The notes: a model not told the origin generated them from the sequence alone. A DNA stretch of 64,000 nt from Rhizobium altiplani (GCF_001542405.1 NZ_LNCD01000140.1:162062-226061), one strand, 5' to 3'; shown: positions 8,962 to 18,542, numbered from the stretch's first letter. Numbers and translations are program-made.

Positions 8962-9068
8962 AGTCTTTCTCCATAAGCGGGAATCATCCCGCCGAGCATC
9001 AGTCACGGTTGGGCGACAATGTGGCCGGAGCGCAAGGGAATGTGTTTGGAGAGAGCCAGGCGGTAGCG

Positions 9069-10373
9069 CTAGACGAGCACCGCCTGGTCGACGCGGTCCT
9101 CGGTTCCGAAGAACTTCAGGTAACGCTGGACCTCTGCAGGGTCGCCGGTCGCTTTCTGCGGATTGTCCGACAGTTTTACGGCCGGCCGGCCGTTGGCGTC
9201 GCTGACCTTGCAGACGATGGAGATCGGGTTGAGCCCCGAGATCTCCGTCGGCGCGCAGCCCGCGAAGTCGTTCGTCAGGTTGGTGCCCCAGCCGAAGCTC
9301 ATGCGCACCTTGCCTTCGAAATGCTTGTAGGTGTCGATAATCGCGTCGACATCGAGCCCGTCCGAGAAGATCAGCAGCTTCTGGCGCGGATCGCGGCCCA
9401 TCTTCTTCCACCAGTCGATGATCTTCTCGCCGCCCTCGATCGGTGGGGCGCTATCCGGCCGGAAGCCCGTCCAATCGGCGACCCATTCGGGCGCGTCGCG
9501 CAGGAAGGCGGCCGTGCCGAACGCATCCGGAAGCACGATCAGCAGGTTGCCGCCATAAAGCTTGTTCCAGTCGCGCAGAACCTTGTAGGGGGCGTTGCGC
9601 AGCTCCGCATCGTTCTTGGCCAATGCGGCCGCCACCATCGGCAGCTCGTGGGCGTTCGTCCCGACGGCTTCGAGGTCGGAGTCCATGGCGAGCAGGACGT
9701 TGCTGGTGCCGGTGAACGCAGGACCAATGCCTTCCTTCAGAGCCTCGACGCACCAACGCTGCCACAGGAAGCTGTGGCGGCGGCGTGTGCCGAAATCCGA
9801 GATCCGCAGCCCCGGCAATTCGCGCAGGCGCTCCACCTTCTCCCACATCCGTGCCTTGGCGCGGGCGTAGAGCACATCGAGCGTGAACGGTCCGAGCGCC
9901 TTCATCGCGGAGCGCGAGCGCAGCTCGTTGATGATGGCAAGTGCCGGAATTTCCCACATGGTCGTGTCCTTCCACGATCCATGGAAGTCGAGCACATATT
10001 GACCATCGCGTTTCGACAGCTCGTATTCGGGAAGCTGGAAATGAGAGAGCCAGGCCAGGAATTCAGGCTCGAAGATCTGCGCGCGCCCATAGAAACTGTT
10101 ACCAGCGAGCCAGATCATCTCCTTCTTGGAGAGGCGGAGCGAACGCGCATGGTCGAGTTGCTCCCGCAGTTCGCCCTCGTCGATCTCTTCGGCCAGCAGC
10201 ACGCGTTTGGTGCGGTTGATCACCGTGAACGTCGCGTCGACGTCTGGATAGAGCTTCCAGATCATCTGCAGCATGAGCAGCTTGTAGAAGTCTGTGTCGA
10301 TCAGGCTGCGAACAATCGGATCGAGCTTCCAGGTGTGATTGTAAACGCGCCTTGCGATATCGGTCTTGGCCAT
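9069..10373 (-). CDS. pncB: nicotinate phosphoribosyltransferase
   Basis: The product is 434 residues, the usual length for PncB. It joins nicotinate and PRPP to give nicotinate mononucleotide with ATP hydrolysis, in the NAD salvage (Preiss-Handler) pathway. Recognisable blocks are DTDFYKLLMLQMIW near the N-terminus, FGTRRRHSF carrying the His that is phosphorylated in the family, TGTSNV, the phosphate-binding SDGLDVDAI and FGWGTNLTND. The ATG at 10373 (MAKTDIARR) is chosen over an upstream in-frame extension that lacks family similarity. It appears monocistronic; the next minus-strand gene upstream begins 170 bases away. Confidence 0.95.
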   Translation of the reverse strand: MAKTDIARRVYNHTWKLDPIVRSLIDTDFYKLLMLQMIWKLYPDVDATFTVINRTKRVLLAEEIDEGELREQLDHARSLRLSKKEMIWLAGNSFYGRAQIFEPEFLAWLSHFQLPEYELSKRDGQYVLDFHGSWKDTTMWEIPALAIINELRSRSAMKALGPFTLDVLYARAKARMWEKVERLRELPGLRISDFGTRRRHSFLWQRWCVEALKEGIGPAFTGTSNVLLAMDSDLEAVGTNAHELPMVAAALAKNDAELRNAPYKVLRDWNKLYGGNLLIVLPDAFGTAAFLRDAPEWVADWTGFRPDSAPPIEGGEKIIDWWKKMGRDPRQKLLIFSDGLDVDAIIDTYKHFEGKVRMSFGWGTNLTNDFAGCAPTEISGLNPISIVCKVSDANGRPAVKLSDNPQKATGDPAEVQRYLKFFGTEDRVDQAVLV

Positions 10374-10544
10374 GAACTCCGCCCATTCCCAAACCGGACA
10401 CGTCGCGTCATAAGCCGACGCACGAAGACCGGCTCGTGCGTTTCTTATCGAAAAATCAGCCGGTAAAGTCCAGCGCAAACAGAAAAGCAACCTGCCGGCC
10501 GTCCGACAGGATGCTTCGTAGTGACCGCCTGACCCGCCCCGTTT

Positions 10545-10850
10545 CTATTGCACGGGGGCATTCGGCGTAGCCGGTGCCGGGTTCGATGCCGGCGGCTGAG
10601 ACGGTGCCGGTGTTGGCTGCTGCGACTGAATCTGCTGTCCTGGCGGCTGCGGAGCAACCTCCACGGCTTCCTTCTTGCCCCAGATTTCGACCGGGATCCA
10701 CACGATGAAGGCGAACACCAGCGCGACGAGCAATACCATCAGGACACGGGTGCCCATGCGGCCTTGCTTCGCCTTGACCGGCGAAATTGTTTCCTCGGTA
10801 TGAACCTTGCCGTCCGCTTCTTCCCAGCGCGTTTCCGTCTGCTGAGCCAT
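10545..10850 (-). CDS. small single-span membrane protein with Pro/Gln-rich tail
   Basis: The product is 101 residues. A charged N-terminal segment of about 30 residues precedes one transmembrane helix (VLMVLLVALVFAFIVWIPV). The following 45 residues are dominated by Pro, Gln and Ala (PPGQQIQSQQPTPAPS) and are probably disordered in the periplasm. The start is well supported by GGAAGGAGAC before ATG 10850. Function unknown; similar short proteins are common in Rhizobiaceae. Confidence 0.6.
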   Translation of the reverse strand: MAQQTETRWEEADGKVHTEETISPVKAKQGRMGTRVLMVLLVALVFAFIVWIPVEIWGKKEAVEVAPQPPGQQIQSQQPTPAPSQPPASNPAPATPNAPVQ

Positions 10851-10940
10851 GCTTGTCTCCTTCCGATGTCGCGCGAGCCGTCATCGGCCTGGCACCTCAT
10901 CTCGGAGAAAAACGAATGGAAAGCGGCATGGTTCCTGCCG

Positions 10941-11900
10941 TCAGTAACCGCTCTGCCTGTCGACGACGAATTGCAACGGCTCGCCGCCCTCGTAGCGGGC
11001 GATCTGGCGCTCGACATGCCGGAAGAGGGCGGTCTCGTCGGATACGGCCGCGTCGTGCGGTGTGATGAACACGTTCTCCAGCCCCCAGAGCGGATCATCG
11101 GAGGGCAGGGGCTCGACGGCGAAGACGTCGATCGAGGCGCCGCCGAGCACGCCGCCTTCGACCGCGGCGACGATATCGGCCTGCACCTGGCTCTTTCCGC
11201 GCCCGGCATTGATGAACACTGGCTTGCCGAGCGCGCCGCCCTGCCGCAGCTTTGAAAACAGCGCTGCATTGTAAAAGCTGGTCGTCTCGGGCGTTAGCGG
11301 CAGTAGCCCGACGAGAAAGTCCGTCTTGGAGAGGAACTCATCGAGGTGATCGGCGCTGAACGTCTCGACGCCTTCGATCTCCTTGCGGCTGCGCGACCAG
11401 CCGATGACGTTGAAGCCCATGACTTTCAGCTTGTAGGCCGCGTCCTGGCCGAGCACGCCAAGGCCCATGATGCCGACGGTGATTTCGGCCGCCTCCGGCG
11501 GTACCAGCCTGCCCCAGATGCGCGCCCGCTGATCCTTGTCGTGCTGATGCTGCTGCCGGAGATGCATGAGGCACTGCATCACCACCCATTCGCTCATGCG
11601 AGTCGTCAGGCTGCGGTCGGAGAAGCGAACGATCGGCACATCGGGCAGGCCCGGCAGGTTCATGAAGCTGTCGACGCCGGCGCCACCCGAGAAGATGACC
11701 TTGAGATTGGGGGCGCGGTTGAAAAGGTCCGGGTCCGGCTTCCAGAGAAGCGCATAGTCGATGCCGGTCAGATCGCGATCCTTGTCGGCGGGATCGGCGA
11801 GATTGATGCTGCCGCGATCTGCAAAGGCCGTTTTCAGGATGCGGGCAACGGTATCGGGGTCGAACTTCAGATCGACAAGAATGGGCGGTTTTGCGGACAT
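10941..11900 (-). CDS. D-isomer-specific 2-hydroxyacid dehydrogenase (glyoxylate/hydroxypyruvate reductase A type)
   Basis: The product is 319 residues. The NAD(P)-binding Rossmann motif is GIMGLGVLGQDAAYKL near residue 140, followed by SRSRKE, whose Arg/Ser favour NADPH. Catalytic Arg is in NAGRGKSQVQ, Glu in the AVEPLPSDDPLW block, and His in FITPHDAAVS (usual HxA). These match GhrA, which reduces glyoxylate and hydroxypyruvate. It begins 8 bases after the yejF stop, so it is probably the last gene of the yej operon; why a reductase travels with a peptide importer is not evident. Confidence 0.87.
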   Translation of the reverse strand: MSAKPPILVDLKFDPDTVARILKTAFADRGSINLADPADKDRDLTGIDYALLWKPDPDLFNRAPNLKVIFSGGAGVDSFMNLPGLPDVPIVRFSDRSLTTRMSEWVVMQCLMHLRQQHQHDKDQRARIWGRLVPPEAAEITVGIMGLGVLGQDAAYKLKVMGFNVIGWSRSRKEIEGVETFSADHLDEFLSKTDFLVGLLPLTPETTSFYNAALFSKLRQGGALGKPVFINAGRGKSQVQADIVAAVEGGVLGGASIDVFAVEPLPSDDPLWGLENVFITPHDAAVSDETALFRHVERQIARYEGGEPLQFVVDRQSGY

Positions 11901-11908
11901 GATCGTCT

Positions 11909-13546
11909 TTACTGTTGGACGGCGGGTGTCGGCACCGCCTCGATGTTGAAGGCGGCAGCCATCAGGGCCTTGGTATAATCGTCCTTCGGCGCACCGAAGA
12001 TATCGGCGGACGATCCCTGCTCGACCACCTTGCCGAATCGCATGACGATGACGTCGTTCGCCAGCGCCTTCACCACCTTCAGGTCGTGGCTGATGAAGAG
12101 ATAAGCGAGATCGTGCTTCTTCTGCAGATCGCGCAGGAGGTCGACGACTTGCGCCTGGACGCTCATGTCGAGCGCCGATGTCGGCTCGTCCAGCATCACG
12201 AAGCGGGGTTTCAGCACCATGGCGCGGGCAATGGCGATGCGCTGACGCTGTCCGCCGGAGAATTCGTGCGGATACCGCCAGCGAGTGAGTGGATCGAGAC
12301 CCACTTCCTCCAGCGCCCAGCAGACCCGCTGGTCGCGCTCCTCGTAGGAGAGCGACCGCTCATGCACCTTCAGCCCCTCGGCGATGATGTCGCCGACGGA
12401 CATGCGGGGGCTGAGCGAGCCGTAGGGATCCTGGAACACGACCTGCAACTGGTTGCGCAGCGGCCGCATTTCCGTAAATGAATAGCTGGCTATATCCTTG
12501 CCGACGAAGCTGATGCGGCCCTGCGACGAGATCAGCCGCGTCAGCGCGAGACCGAGCGTCGTCTTGCCGGAACCGGATTCGCCGACGACGCCGAGCGTTT
12601 GGCCCGCACGCAGCTGCAGGTCGATGCCGTCGACGGCCTTCACATGATCGACGACCTTGCGCATGAGCCCGGCCTTGATCGGGAACCAGACGCGGATATC
12701 CGATCCCTGCATCACGATGGGCTTCGAGGAGTCTGTACGCGGCGGCTCGCCACGCGGCTCGGACGCCAGGAGATGCCGGGTATAGTCGTGCTTCGGGTTG
12801 CGGAAGACCTCTTCCACCGTGCCGGACTCGACGATCTTGCCCTTGGTCATCACGCAGACCCGGTCGGCGAACTTGCGCACGATGCCGAGGTCGTGGGTGA
12901 TGAAGAGCATGGACATGCCATGCTGGCCCTTCAATTGCCGCAGCAGTTCAAGGATCTGCGCCTGCACGGTGACGTCGAGCGCGGTCGTCGGCTCGTCGGC
13001 GATCAAAAGCTCCGGCCGGTTGGCGAGCGCCATGGCGATCATCACGCGTTGCCGCTGGCCGCCGGAAAGTTCGTGCGGATAGGCCTTCAGCCGCTTCTCC
13101 GGCTCGCGAATGCCGACCTGATTCAAGAGTTCGAGAATCCGCTTGCGCGCGGCCTGTCCCTTCACACCCTGATGCAACTCGAGAATCTCGGCAATCTGCT
13201 TCTCGATCGTGTGCAGCGGGTTGAGCGAGGTCATCGGCTCCTGGAAGATCATCGTGATGTCATTGCCGCGCACCTCGCGCAACGCCTTGTCGGATGCCTT
13301 CAGGAGGTCCTTGCCCTTGAACAGGATTTCGCCGGAGGGATGGCTGGCCGCGGGGTAGGGGAGCAACCGCAGGATCGAATTGGCGGAGACGGATTTGCCC
13401 GAACCGGACTCGCCGACCAACGCCACGACCTCGCCCTTGCGGATCTCGAAGGAGACGTGATCGACAGCCAGCGATGTGTCGCCGCCCTGGTGGAATGCCA
13501 CCGAGAGATCGCGAACGGACAGCAATGTTTCGGCAGCGTCACTCAT
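11909..13546 (-). CDS. yejF: ABC importer ATPase, fused double nucleotide-binding domain (YejF)
   Basis: The product is 545 residues with two complete ATPase domains. Walker A is GESGSGKSV at about residue 40 and GESGSGKTT at about 325; signature motifs are LSGGQRQR and FSGGQRQR, with Walker B LLIADEPTTALD and FVMLDEPTSALD. In E. coli YejF powers the YejABEF importer of oligopeptides and microcin C; the rhizobial system also affects antimicrobial-peptide tolerance. Its start overlaps the yejE stop (ATGA, 13543-13546). A GhrA-like gene follows 8 bases downstream. Confidence 0.93.
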   Translation of the reverse strand: MSDAAETLLSVRDLSVAFHQGGDTSLAVDHVSFEIRKGEVVALVGESGSGKSVSANSILRLLPYPAASHPSGEILFKGKDLLKASDKALREVRGNDITMIFQEPMTSLNPLHTIEKQIAEILELHQGVKGQAARKRILELLNQVGIREPEKRLKAYPHELSGGQRQRVMIAMALANRPELLIADEPTTALDVTVQAQILELLRQLKGQHGMSMLFITHDLGIVRKFADRVCVMTKGKIVESGTVEEVFRNPKHDYTRHLLASEPRGEPPRTDSSKPIVMQGSDIRVWFPIKAGLMRKVVDHVKAVDGIDLQLRAGQTLGVVGESGSGKTTLGLALTRLISSQGRISFVGKDIASYSFTEMRPLRNQLQVVFQDPYGSLSPRMSVGDIIAEGLKVHERSLSYEERDQRVCWALEEVGLDPLTRWRYPHEFSGGQRQRIAIARAMVLKPRFVMLDEPTSALDMSVQAQVVDLLRDLQKKHDLAYLFISHDLKVVKALANDVIVMRFGKVVEQGSSADIFGAPKDDYTKALMAAAFNIEAVPTPAVQQ

Positions 13547-14691
13547 TGAAACGTCTTCCTGGGATCGAATGCATCACGAACCGCCTCGCCGATGAAGATC
13601 AACAGCGACAGCATGATCGACATGGTGAAGAACGCGGTCAGCCCGAGCCACGGCGCCTGCAGGTTGGCCTTGCCCTGTGCGATCATCTCGCCGAGCGACG
13701 GCGAGCCCGGCGGCATGCCGAATCCGAGGAAGTCGAGCGAGGTCAGCGTCGTGATCGAGCCCGACAGGATGAACGGCAGGAAGGTCAGCGTCGCGACCAT
13801 CGCGTTCGGCAGCAGGTGGCGCCACATGATCGTCCGGTTGCCGACGCCCAGCGCTCGCGCCGCCCTGACATACTCGAAATTGCGAGCCCGCAGGAACTCG
13901 GCGCGCACGACGCCGACGAAGCCAACCCAGGAGAAGAGCAGCATGATCCCGAGCAGCACGAAGAAGCCGGGCGGCAGGATCGCCGCGATGATCAGCAGAA
14001 TGTAGAGCACCGGCATCGACGACCAGATCTCGATGAAGCGCTGCAGCAGCAGATCCGTCCAGCCGCCGAAATAGCCCTGGATGGCGCCGGCGGTGACGCC
14101 GATGACGGCCGAGCAGATGGTCAGCACCAGACCGAACAGCACGGAGATGCGGAAGCCGTAGATGACGCGGGCAAGCACGTCTCGTGCCTGATCGTCCGTG
14201 CCGAGCCAGTTGAGATTGCCGAAATTGCAGCCGGGATCGGCCGCTCCCTGCGGATATCCGGAGCAGCGCTCTTCCTTGCTCATCAGCCAGAAGGGCGGAG
14301 TCGGCGCAGAATGCGGGATGTTCGAATTGACAGAACGATAGGAGTAGCGGATCGGCGGCCAGATCATCCAGCCATTGGCATTGATTTCGTCCGCGATGAC
14401 GTCGGAGCGATAGTCCGTTTCGGCGAGGAACCCGCCGAACCTCTCTTCGGGATAGTTGACCAGGACGGGGAAGAGGATCTCGCCCTTGTAGCTGGCGACG
14501 ATCGGCCGGTCGTTGGCGATGAACTCGGCAAACAGGCTGAGCACGAACAGCACAAGGAACAGCCACAAGGACCAGTAACCGCGCCGGTTGGCCTTGAAAT
14601 TCTTCCAGCGGCGGATGTTGGTCGGCGACAGCAGGCCCTTGCGCGGCGGCTTGACCGGCGTTGCGGTCGTCGGATTGGCGGCGGTGTCCAT
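13543..14691 (-). CDS. yejE: peptide ABC importer permease YejE
   Basis: The product is 382 residues. An N-terminal membrane helix (LWLFLVLFVLSLFAEFI) is followed by a periplasmic segment of roughly 120 residues and a DppC-type permease core with five helices. The EAA-type loop is EFLRARNFEYVRAARALG, which contacts the ATPase. The ATG at 14691 (MDTAANPTT) is used; the longer open frame upstream lies inside yejB. Stop and start of yejB and yejE share one base (TGATG), and yejE overlaps yejF by 4 bases, giving tight coupling. Confidence 0.92.
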   Translation of the reverse strand: MDTAANPTTATPVKPPRKGLLSPTNIRRWKNFKANRRGYWSLWLFLVLFVLSLFAEFIANDRPIVASYKGEILFPVLVNYPEERFGGFLAETDYRSDVIADEINANGWMIWPPIRYSYRSVNSNIPHSAPTPPFWLMSKEERCSGYPQGAADPGCNFGNLNWLGTDDQARDVLARVIYGFRISVLFGLVLTICSAVIGVTAGAIQGYFGGWTDLLLQRFIEIWSSMPVLYILLIIAAILPPGFFVLLGIMLLFSWVGFVGVVRAEFLRARNFEYVRAARALGVGNRTIMWRHLLPNAMVATLTFLPFILSGSITTLTSLDFLGFGMPPGSPSLGEMIAQGKANLQAPWLGLTAFFTMSIMLSLLIFIGEAVRDAFDPRKTFQ

Positions 14692-15785
14692 CAGACCTCC
14701 CTCCGCTCGAAGTCGATGCGCGGATCGATCCATGTGTAGATCAGGTCGGAAATCAGGCTGACGAACAGGCCGAGCAGCGAGAAGATGTAGAGCGTCGCAA
14801 ACACGATCGGATAGTCGCGGTTGACGACCGAGAGATAGCCGAGCCGCCCTAGGCCATCGAGCGAGAAGATGTTCTCGATCAGCAGCGAGCCCGTGAAGAA
14901 GGCGGAGATGAAGGCGCCGGGGAAGCCGGCGATGATGATCAGCATGGCGTTGCGGAAAACGTGGCCGTAGAGCACCTGCCTTTCGTTCAGCCCCTTCGCC
15001 CGGGCGGTCACCACATACTGCTTCTTGATCTCCTCGATGAAGGAATTCTTGGTGAGCAGCGTCGTCGTCGCGAAGGCGGCAAGAGAGAGCGAGATCAGCG
15101 GCAGCGTCAGGTGCCAGAAATAGTCGAGTGGTTTCTGCCACCAGGCGAGCTGGTCGAAATTGTCGGAGACGAGGCCGCGCAGCGGGAACCAGTCATAGAA
15201 GGATCCGCCGGCAAAGAGCACGATCAGCAGGATACCGAACAGGAAGCTCGGAACCGCATAGCCGATGATGATGACGCCAGAGGTCCAGACGTCGAAGGTC
15301 GAGCCGTCCTTGACCGCCTTGCGGATGCCGAGCGGGATCGAGATGCCGTAGGAAAAGATCATGATCCAGACGCCGAGCGAAGCCGAGACCGGCAGCTTCT
15401 CCTTGATCAGGTTCAGCACGGAGGTGTTGCGGAAGAAGCTTTCGCCAAAGTCGAAGCGGATGTAGTTCCACATCATCTCGCCGAAGCGCGTCAGCGGCGG
15501 CTTGTCGAAGCCGAACTGCTTTTCGAGCTTGGCGATGAGCTCCGGATCGAGCCCCTGGGCGCCGCGGTATTTCGAGCCGCCTTCGTCAAGACCGCCGCCG
15601 CCGAGAAGGTCGCCGCCGCCTCCGGAAAGCCGCGAGTCCGCGCCCTGCGCATCGCCGGTCAGTTGCGCAATCACCTGCTCGACCGGACCGCCGGGTGCGA
15701 ACTGGATGACAGTAAAGGAGATGGCCATGATGCCGATGATCGTCGGGATCATCAAAAGCAGGCGGCGAAAGATATAGGCGCCCAT
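14691..15785 (-). CDS. yejB: peptide ABC importer permease YejB
   Basis: The product is 364 residues with the DppB-type fold. The N-terminal helix is FRRLLLMIPTIIGIMAISF. It is followed by a periplasmic insertion rich in Gly/Ser (GGGGDLLGGGG around residue 55), then the permease core with the loop KKQYVVTARAKGLNERQVLYGHVFRNA. It pairs with YejE to form the membrane channel. It opens the permease-ATPase operon; yejA lies upstream across a 157-base gap that contains no gene and may hold processing or weak terminator structure, which would explain a higher level of binding protein. Confidence 0.92.
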   Translation of the reverse strand: MGAYIFRRLLLMIPTIIGIMAISFTVIQFAPGGPVEQVIAQLTGDAQGADSRLSGGGGDLLGGGGLDEGGSKYRGAQGLDPELIAKLEKQFGFDKPPLTRFGEMMWNYIRFDFGESFFRNTSVLNLIKEKLPVSASLGVWIMIFSYGISIPLGIRKAVKDGSTFDVWTSGVIIIGYAVPSFLFGILLIVLFAGGSFYDWFPLRGLVSDNFDQLAWWQKPLDYFWHLTLPLISLSLAAFATTTLLTKNSFIEEIKKQYVVTARAKGLNERQVLYGHVFRNAMLIIIAGFPGAFISAFFTGSLLIENIFSLDGLGRLGYLSVVNRDYPIVFATLYIFSLLGLFVSLISDLIYTWIDPRIDFERREV

Positions 15786-15942
15786 TAGTAAGGACCCTTC
15801 CGGGAAAGCTTGCGTCGAGCGCTGTCCAGTCTATCGCCGTTCAATCCGTGCGGTCTCCTCGTGGTGTGGGCAGGCACGTTACGCCTTGTCCTGATTCGCA
15901 TGGTTCATTTGGAGCCCAGCCGTCAGGCCAATGCAAGCCTGC

Positions 15943-17781
15943 TCATTTTGCCGCGGCGGATGACCACCAAACATCGGGGAAGCCGGTCGCATAGGTCGGA
16001 TATTCAGCCGGCCGCGTGACGGTGTTCCAATAGGCGATCGATTGCGTGCCGCGATAAAATAGCGGCACGACATAGTGCCCCGCTAGGAGCACGCGGTCGA
16101 GCGCCTTGATCGCCGCCACCTGCTCGTCGCGGTTGGGGGCGAAGATCACCATGCGGATCAGTGCGTCGATCGCCGGATCGGCAATGCCCGCATAGTTGCG
16201 GGAGCCCTGCTGGTTGGCCGATCCCGAGCCCCAATAGTCGGCCTGCTCGTTGCCGGGGTTCATCGTCTGCGCCCACACATTCCAGATCATGTCGTAGTCG
16301 AAGCTGCGCACCCGGTTGGTGTATTGCGAGGCATCCACGGTCCGGACGCGCGCATCGATGCCGATCTTCTTCAGATTGTTGGTATAAGGCACGGCCCAGC
16401 GTTCCAGCATCGGGCTCGACAGCAGGATCTCGAAGCTCATCGGCTTGCCGGTCTTGGTATTGACCATGCGGTTGCCCTTGATCTCCCATCCCGCTTCCTT
16501 GAACAGCCCGATCGCCTTGCGCAGGTTGTCGCGGCTCTTCTGCGGATCGCCGCCGACCGGATTGGTATAGGGCGTAGTGAAGACCGCGGGCGACAGCTTG
16601 TCCTTGAGGCCGCCAAGGATCTCCAACTCGCGGCCCTCAGGCAGACCCGAGGAGGCAAGCTCGGTGTTCCAGAAATAGCTGTCGATGCGCTTGTAGGTGT
16701 TGAAGGCGACGGTGCGGTTCAGCTCCTCGAAGTCGAAGCCGTAATTCAGCGCCTCGCGAACCTTTTCGTCCTTGAAGATATCGCGACGGGTGTTCGGCAC
16801 CAGAGCCTGCATGATGCCAGTGGCGCGCAGTGCGTTGGGGACGTCCTCCTTCTTCACGCGCCCGTCCTTGACGGCAGGGAAATCATAGCCGGTTGCCCAG
16901 CGTGCCGCCTGCGTCTCCTGCCAATAGTCACTGTTGCCGGCCCGGAAGGCCTCGAATTCCACGTCCCGATCGCCGAAATAGGTGTAGGTGATCGAGCCGA
17001 AATTGTTCTGGCCGACATTCACGTTGAGGTCCTTGCCCCAGTAGTCGTCGCGCAACTCGTAGCGGATAGTCGCGCCCGGCGCGAAGGCAGCGATCTTGTA
17101 GGGGCCGGATCCCATCACCGGCTCGAGCGTCGTCCTGGAAATGTCGCGCGGCTTGCCGTCCGGTCCCGCGCCCTCCCACCAGTGCTTCGGCACCACGGTC
17201 AGCTGTCCCAGGATATTGGGAAGCTCCTTGTTATTCTTCTCGTCGAAGGTGAAGGTCACGTCGCGTTCGCCCGTCTTCTCGGCCTTTACGACATGCTTGT
17301 AGTAGTTGGACAGGAGCGGATTGAGCTCCTTCGATTTGTCGAAACTGAAGACGACGTCATCAGGCGTCACCGGCATTCCGTCGGCCCACTTGGCTTCCTC
17401 GCGCAGCCGGAAGGTCGCGTTCGACACGTCGTCGGGAAAGAAGACGCCTTCCGCCAGCAGGCCGTAGGAGGCGAGCAGTTCGTCGTCGGCCGATTTCATC
17501 AGCGTTTCGAAAGGTAGTGTCAGGCCGACCGCCGTTTCGCCCTTCGAAAGCAGCGGATTGAAGGTGTCGTAGGTGCCGGAGGCGGAAAGCCGCAGGTTAC
17601 CGCCCTTCGGCGCATCCGGATTGACATAGTCGAAATGCTTGAATCCCGGCTTGTATTTCAGCGCGCTGATGACGGAACTGCCGATCTGGAAATTTGGCTC
17701 CTGGGCAACGGCCTGCAAGGGCAGCGCCATTGCGCCGAGAAGAGAAAACACCACACCAAATTTCGACCACGTAAGCGCCAT
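15943..17781 (-). CDS. yejA: extracellular solute-binding protein YejA (peptide/microcin C type)
   Basis: The product is 612 residues. A Sec signal peptide covers residues 1-26 (hydrophobic VVFSLLGAMALPL, cut after AVA). The mature protein is a family-5 binding protein with landmarks GGNLRLSASGTYDTFNPLL, WADGMPVTPDDVVFSFD, and VMGSGPYKI. It captures peptides in the periplasm for YejB/E/F. The ATG at 17781 is chosen because it begins the signal peptide; the much longer open frame upstream runs across the promoter and into the TetR gene. Direct and inverted repeats at 17806-17847 sit just upstream. Confidence 0.93.
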   Translation of the reverse strand: MALTWSKFGVVFSLLGAMALPLQAVAQEPNFQIGSSVISALKYKPGFKHFDYVNPDAPKGGNLRLSASGTYDTFNPLLSKGETAVGLTLPFETLMKSADDELLASYGLLAEGVFFPDDVSNATFRLREEAKWADGMPVTPDDVVFSFDKSKELNPLLSNYYKHVVKAEKTGERDVTFTFDEKNNKELPNILGQLTVVPKHWWEGAGPDGKPRDISRTTLEPVMGSGPYKIAAFAPGATIRYELRDDYWGKDLNVNVGQNNFGSITYTYFGDRDVEFEAFRAGNSDYWQETQAARWATGYDFPAVKDGRVKKEDVPNALRATGIMQALVPNTRRDIFKDEKVREALNYGFDFEELNRTVAFNTYKRIDSYFWNTELASSGLPEGRELEILGGLKDKLSPAVFTTPYTNPVGGDPQKSRDNLRKAIGLFKEAGWEIKGNRMVNTKTGKPMSFEILLSSPMLERWAVPYTNNLKKIGIDARVRTVDASQYTNRVRSFDYDMIWNVWAQTMNPGNEQADYWGSGSANQQGSRNYAGIADPAIDALIRMVIFAPNRDEQVAAIKALDRVLLAGHYVVPLFYRGTQSIAYWNTVTRPAEYPTYATGFPDVWWSSAAAK

Positions 17782-17805
17782 TCGCCAACCCCATTTTTTT
17801 TCTGC

Positions 17806-17847
17806 TTTCGCCGACAATAGGCGAAAAACAGGCGAAAAACAGGTGAG
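17806..17847. promoter_or_regulatory. direct and inverted repeats in the yejA promoter region
   Basis: AGGCGAAAAAC occurs twice in tandem at 17819-17829 and 17830-17840, followed by a third partial copy AGGTGAG. On its other side TTTCGCC at 17806-17812 forms an inverted repeat with GGCGAAA at 17820-17826. The block lies 25-66 bases upstream of the yejA start, where a promoter-proximal operator would be. The 11-base period is close to one helical turn. Confidence 0.4.
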
Positions 17848-17896
17848 CCAACAGTTTTTGTCCGGCTCGCGGGATCGTGACCAAGGCTGCGGCCCG

Positions 17897-18517
17897 TCAG
17901 CTCGTTGCTTCCTCCAGCCGTTTCCGCAGCATTCCACGCAGTTCCGCCGTGATGCGTGGGTCGCCTCCGAGATCCGGATCGTGCGCCGCGGTGACGATGA
18001 TCCGAAGGAGTTCGAGCACCAGTGCCGCGAGCAGGTCCACGTCGTCGCCAATCGACGGCGCGGCCTTGCGCAGCAGCGCGGTGATATTGCCGCGCAGTTC
18101 CGCCCGCGATTGCACCTTGCGTTCCTTGGGAATGTCCCGGCGCGCCGCCAGCACAGGGAACTCACGATGCTCCTCGAGAAAGGCGCCAAGTCGGGCAAAT
18201 ATCGCGTCGCCGATCTCCGTCGCACGCTTGCCTTCCACACATGCCTGCAGATCCACCAGCGCCGCGTTGAGCTGCCGCAGCCGTTCGAGATGCAGCGCTT
18301 CCGCCAGAAGCACCTTGGTCGGGAAGAACTGATAGAGCGAGCCGATCGAGGACTTCGCTTCGGCAGCGATCTCGGTCATCGTCGCGGCTTCGTAGCCTTT
18401 GTCGAGAAACACCCTGGCCGCCGCCTCGGTCAGAACGGCAACGCGCTCCCGCCCGCGCTTCTGCTTCGGCGACCGTTTCGTCAGGTCGAGGCTTGCTTTT
18501 TGTGAGGGCATCCTCAT
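17897..18517 (-). CDS. TetR family transcriptional regulator
   Basis: The product is about 206 residues. The N-terminal helix-turn-helix has the family pattern AAARVFLDKGYEAATMTEIA followed by GSLYQFFPTK, about residues 27-66; the C-terminal half is an all-helical ligand-binding domain without recognisable specificity. The start is uncertain: ATG at 18517 or 18511. Both lie in or beside a TGAGGGCATCCTCA palindrome, so the protein probably represses itself. It is divergent from the isochorismatase-fold gene, whose substrate or product is the likely ligand. Confidence 0.87.
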   Translation of the reverse strand: MRMPSQKASLDLTKRSPKQKRGRERVAVLTEAAARVFLDKGYEAATMTEIAAEAKSSIGSLYQFFPTKVLLAEALHLERLRQLNAALVDLQACVEGKRATEIGDAIFARLGAFLEEHREFPVLAARRDIPKERKVQSRAELRGNITALLRKAAPSIGDDVDLLAALVLELLRIIVTAAHDPDLGGDPRITAELRGMLRKRLEEATS

Positions 18518-18542
18518 ACTTTCAATTGTGAGGATATCCTCA
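18503..18542. promoter_or_regulatory. paired palindromic operators between the tetR-type gene and the hydrolase gene
   Basis: Two 14-base sites, TGAGGGCATCCTCA (18503-18516) and TGAGGATATCCTCA (18529-18542), share the arms TGAGG and CCTCA and are 26 bases apart centre to centre. The second is a perfect palindrome. The first overlaps the start of the TetR gene, the second lies 21 bases before the hydrolase start. This is a typical layout for a TetR repressor that controls itself and its divergent neighbour. Confidence 0.72.

Noticed and set aside
17782..18240. N-terminal extension of yejA into the TetR gene
   Set aside because: The signal peptide starts at 17781, and the extension would cover the promoter repeats and TetR coding sequence.
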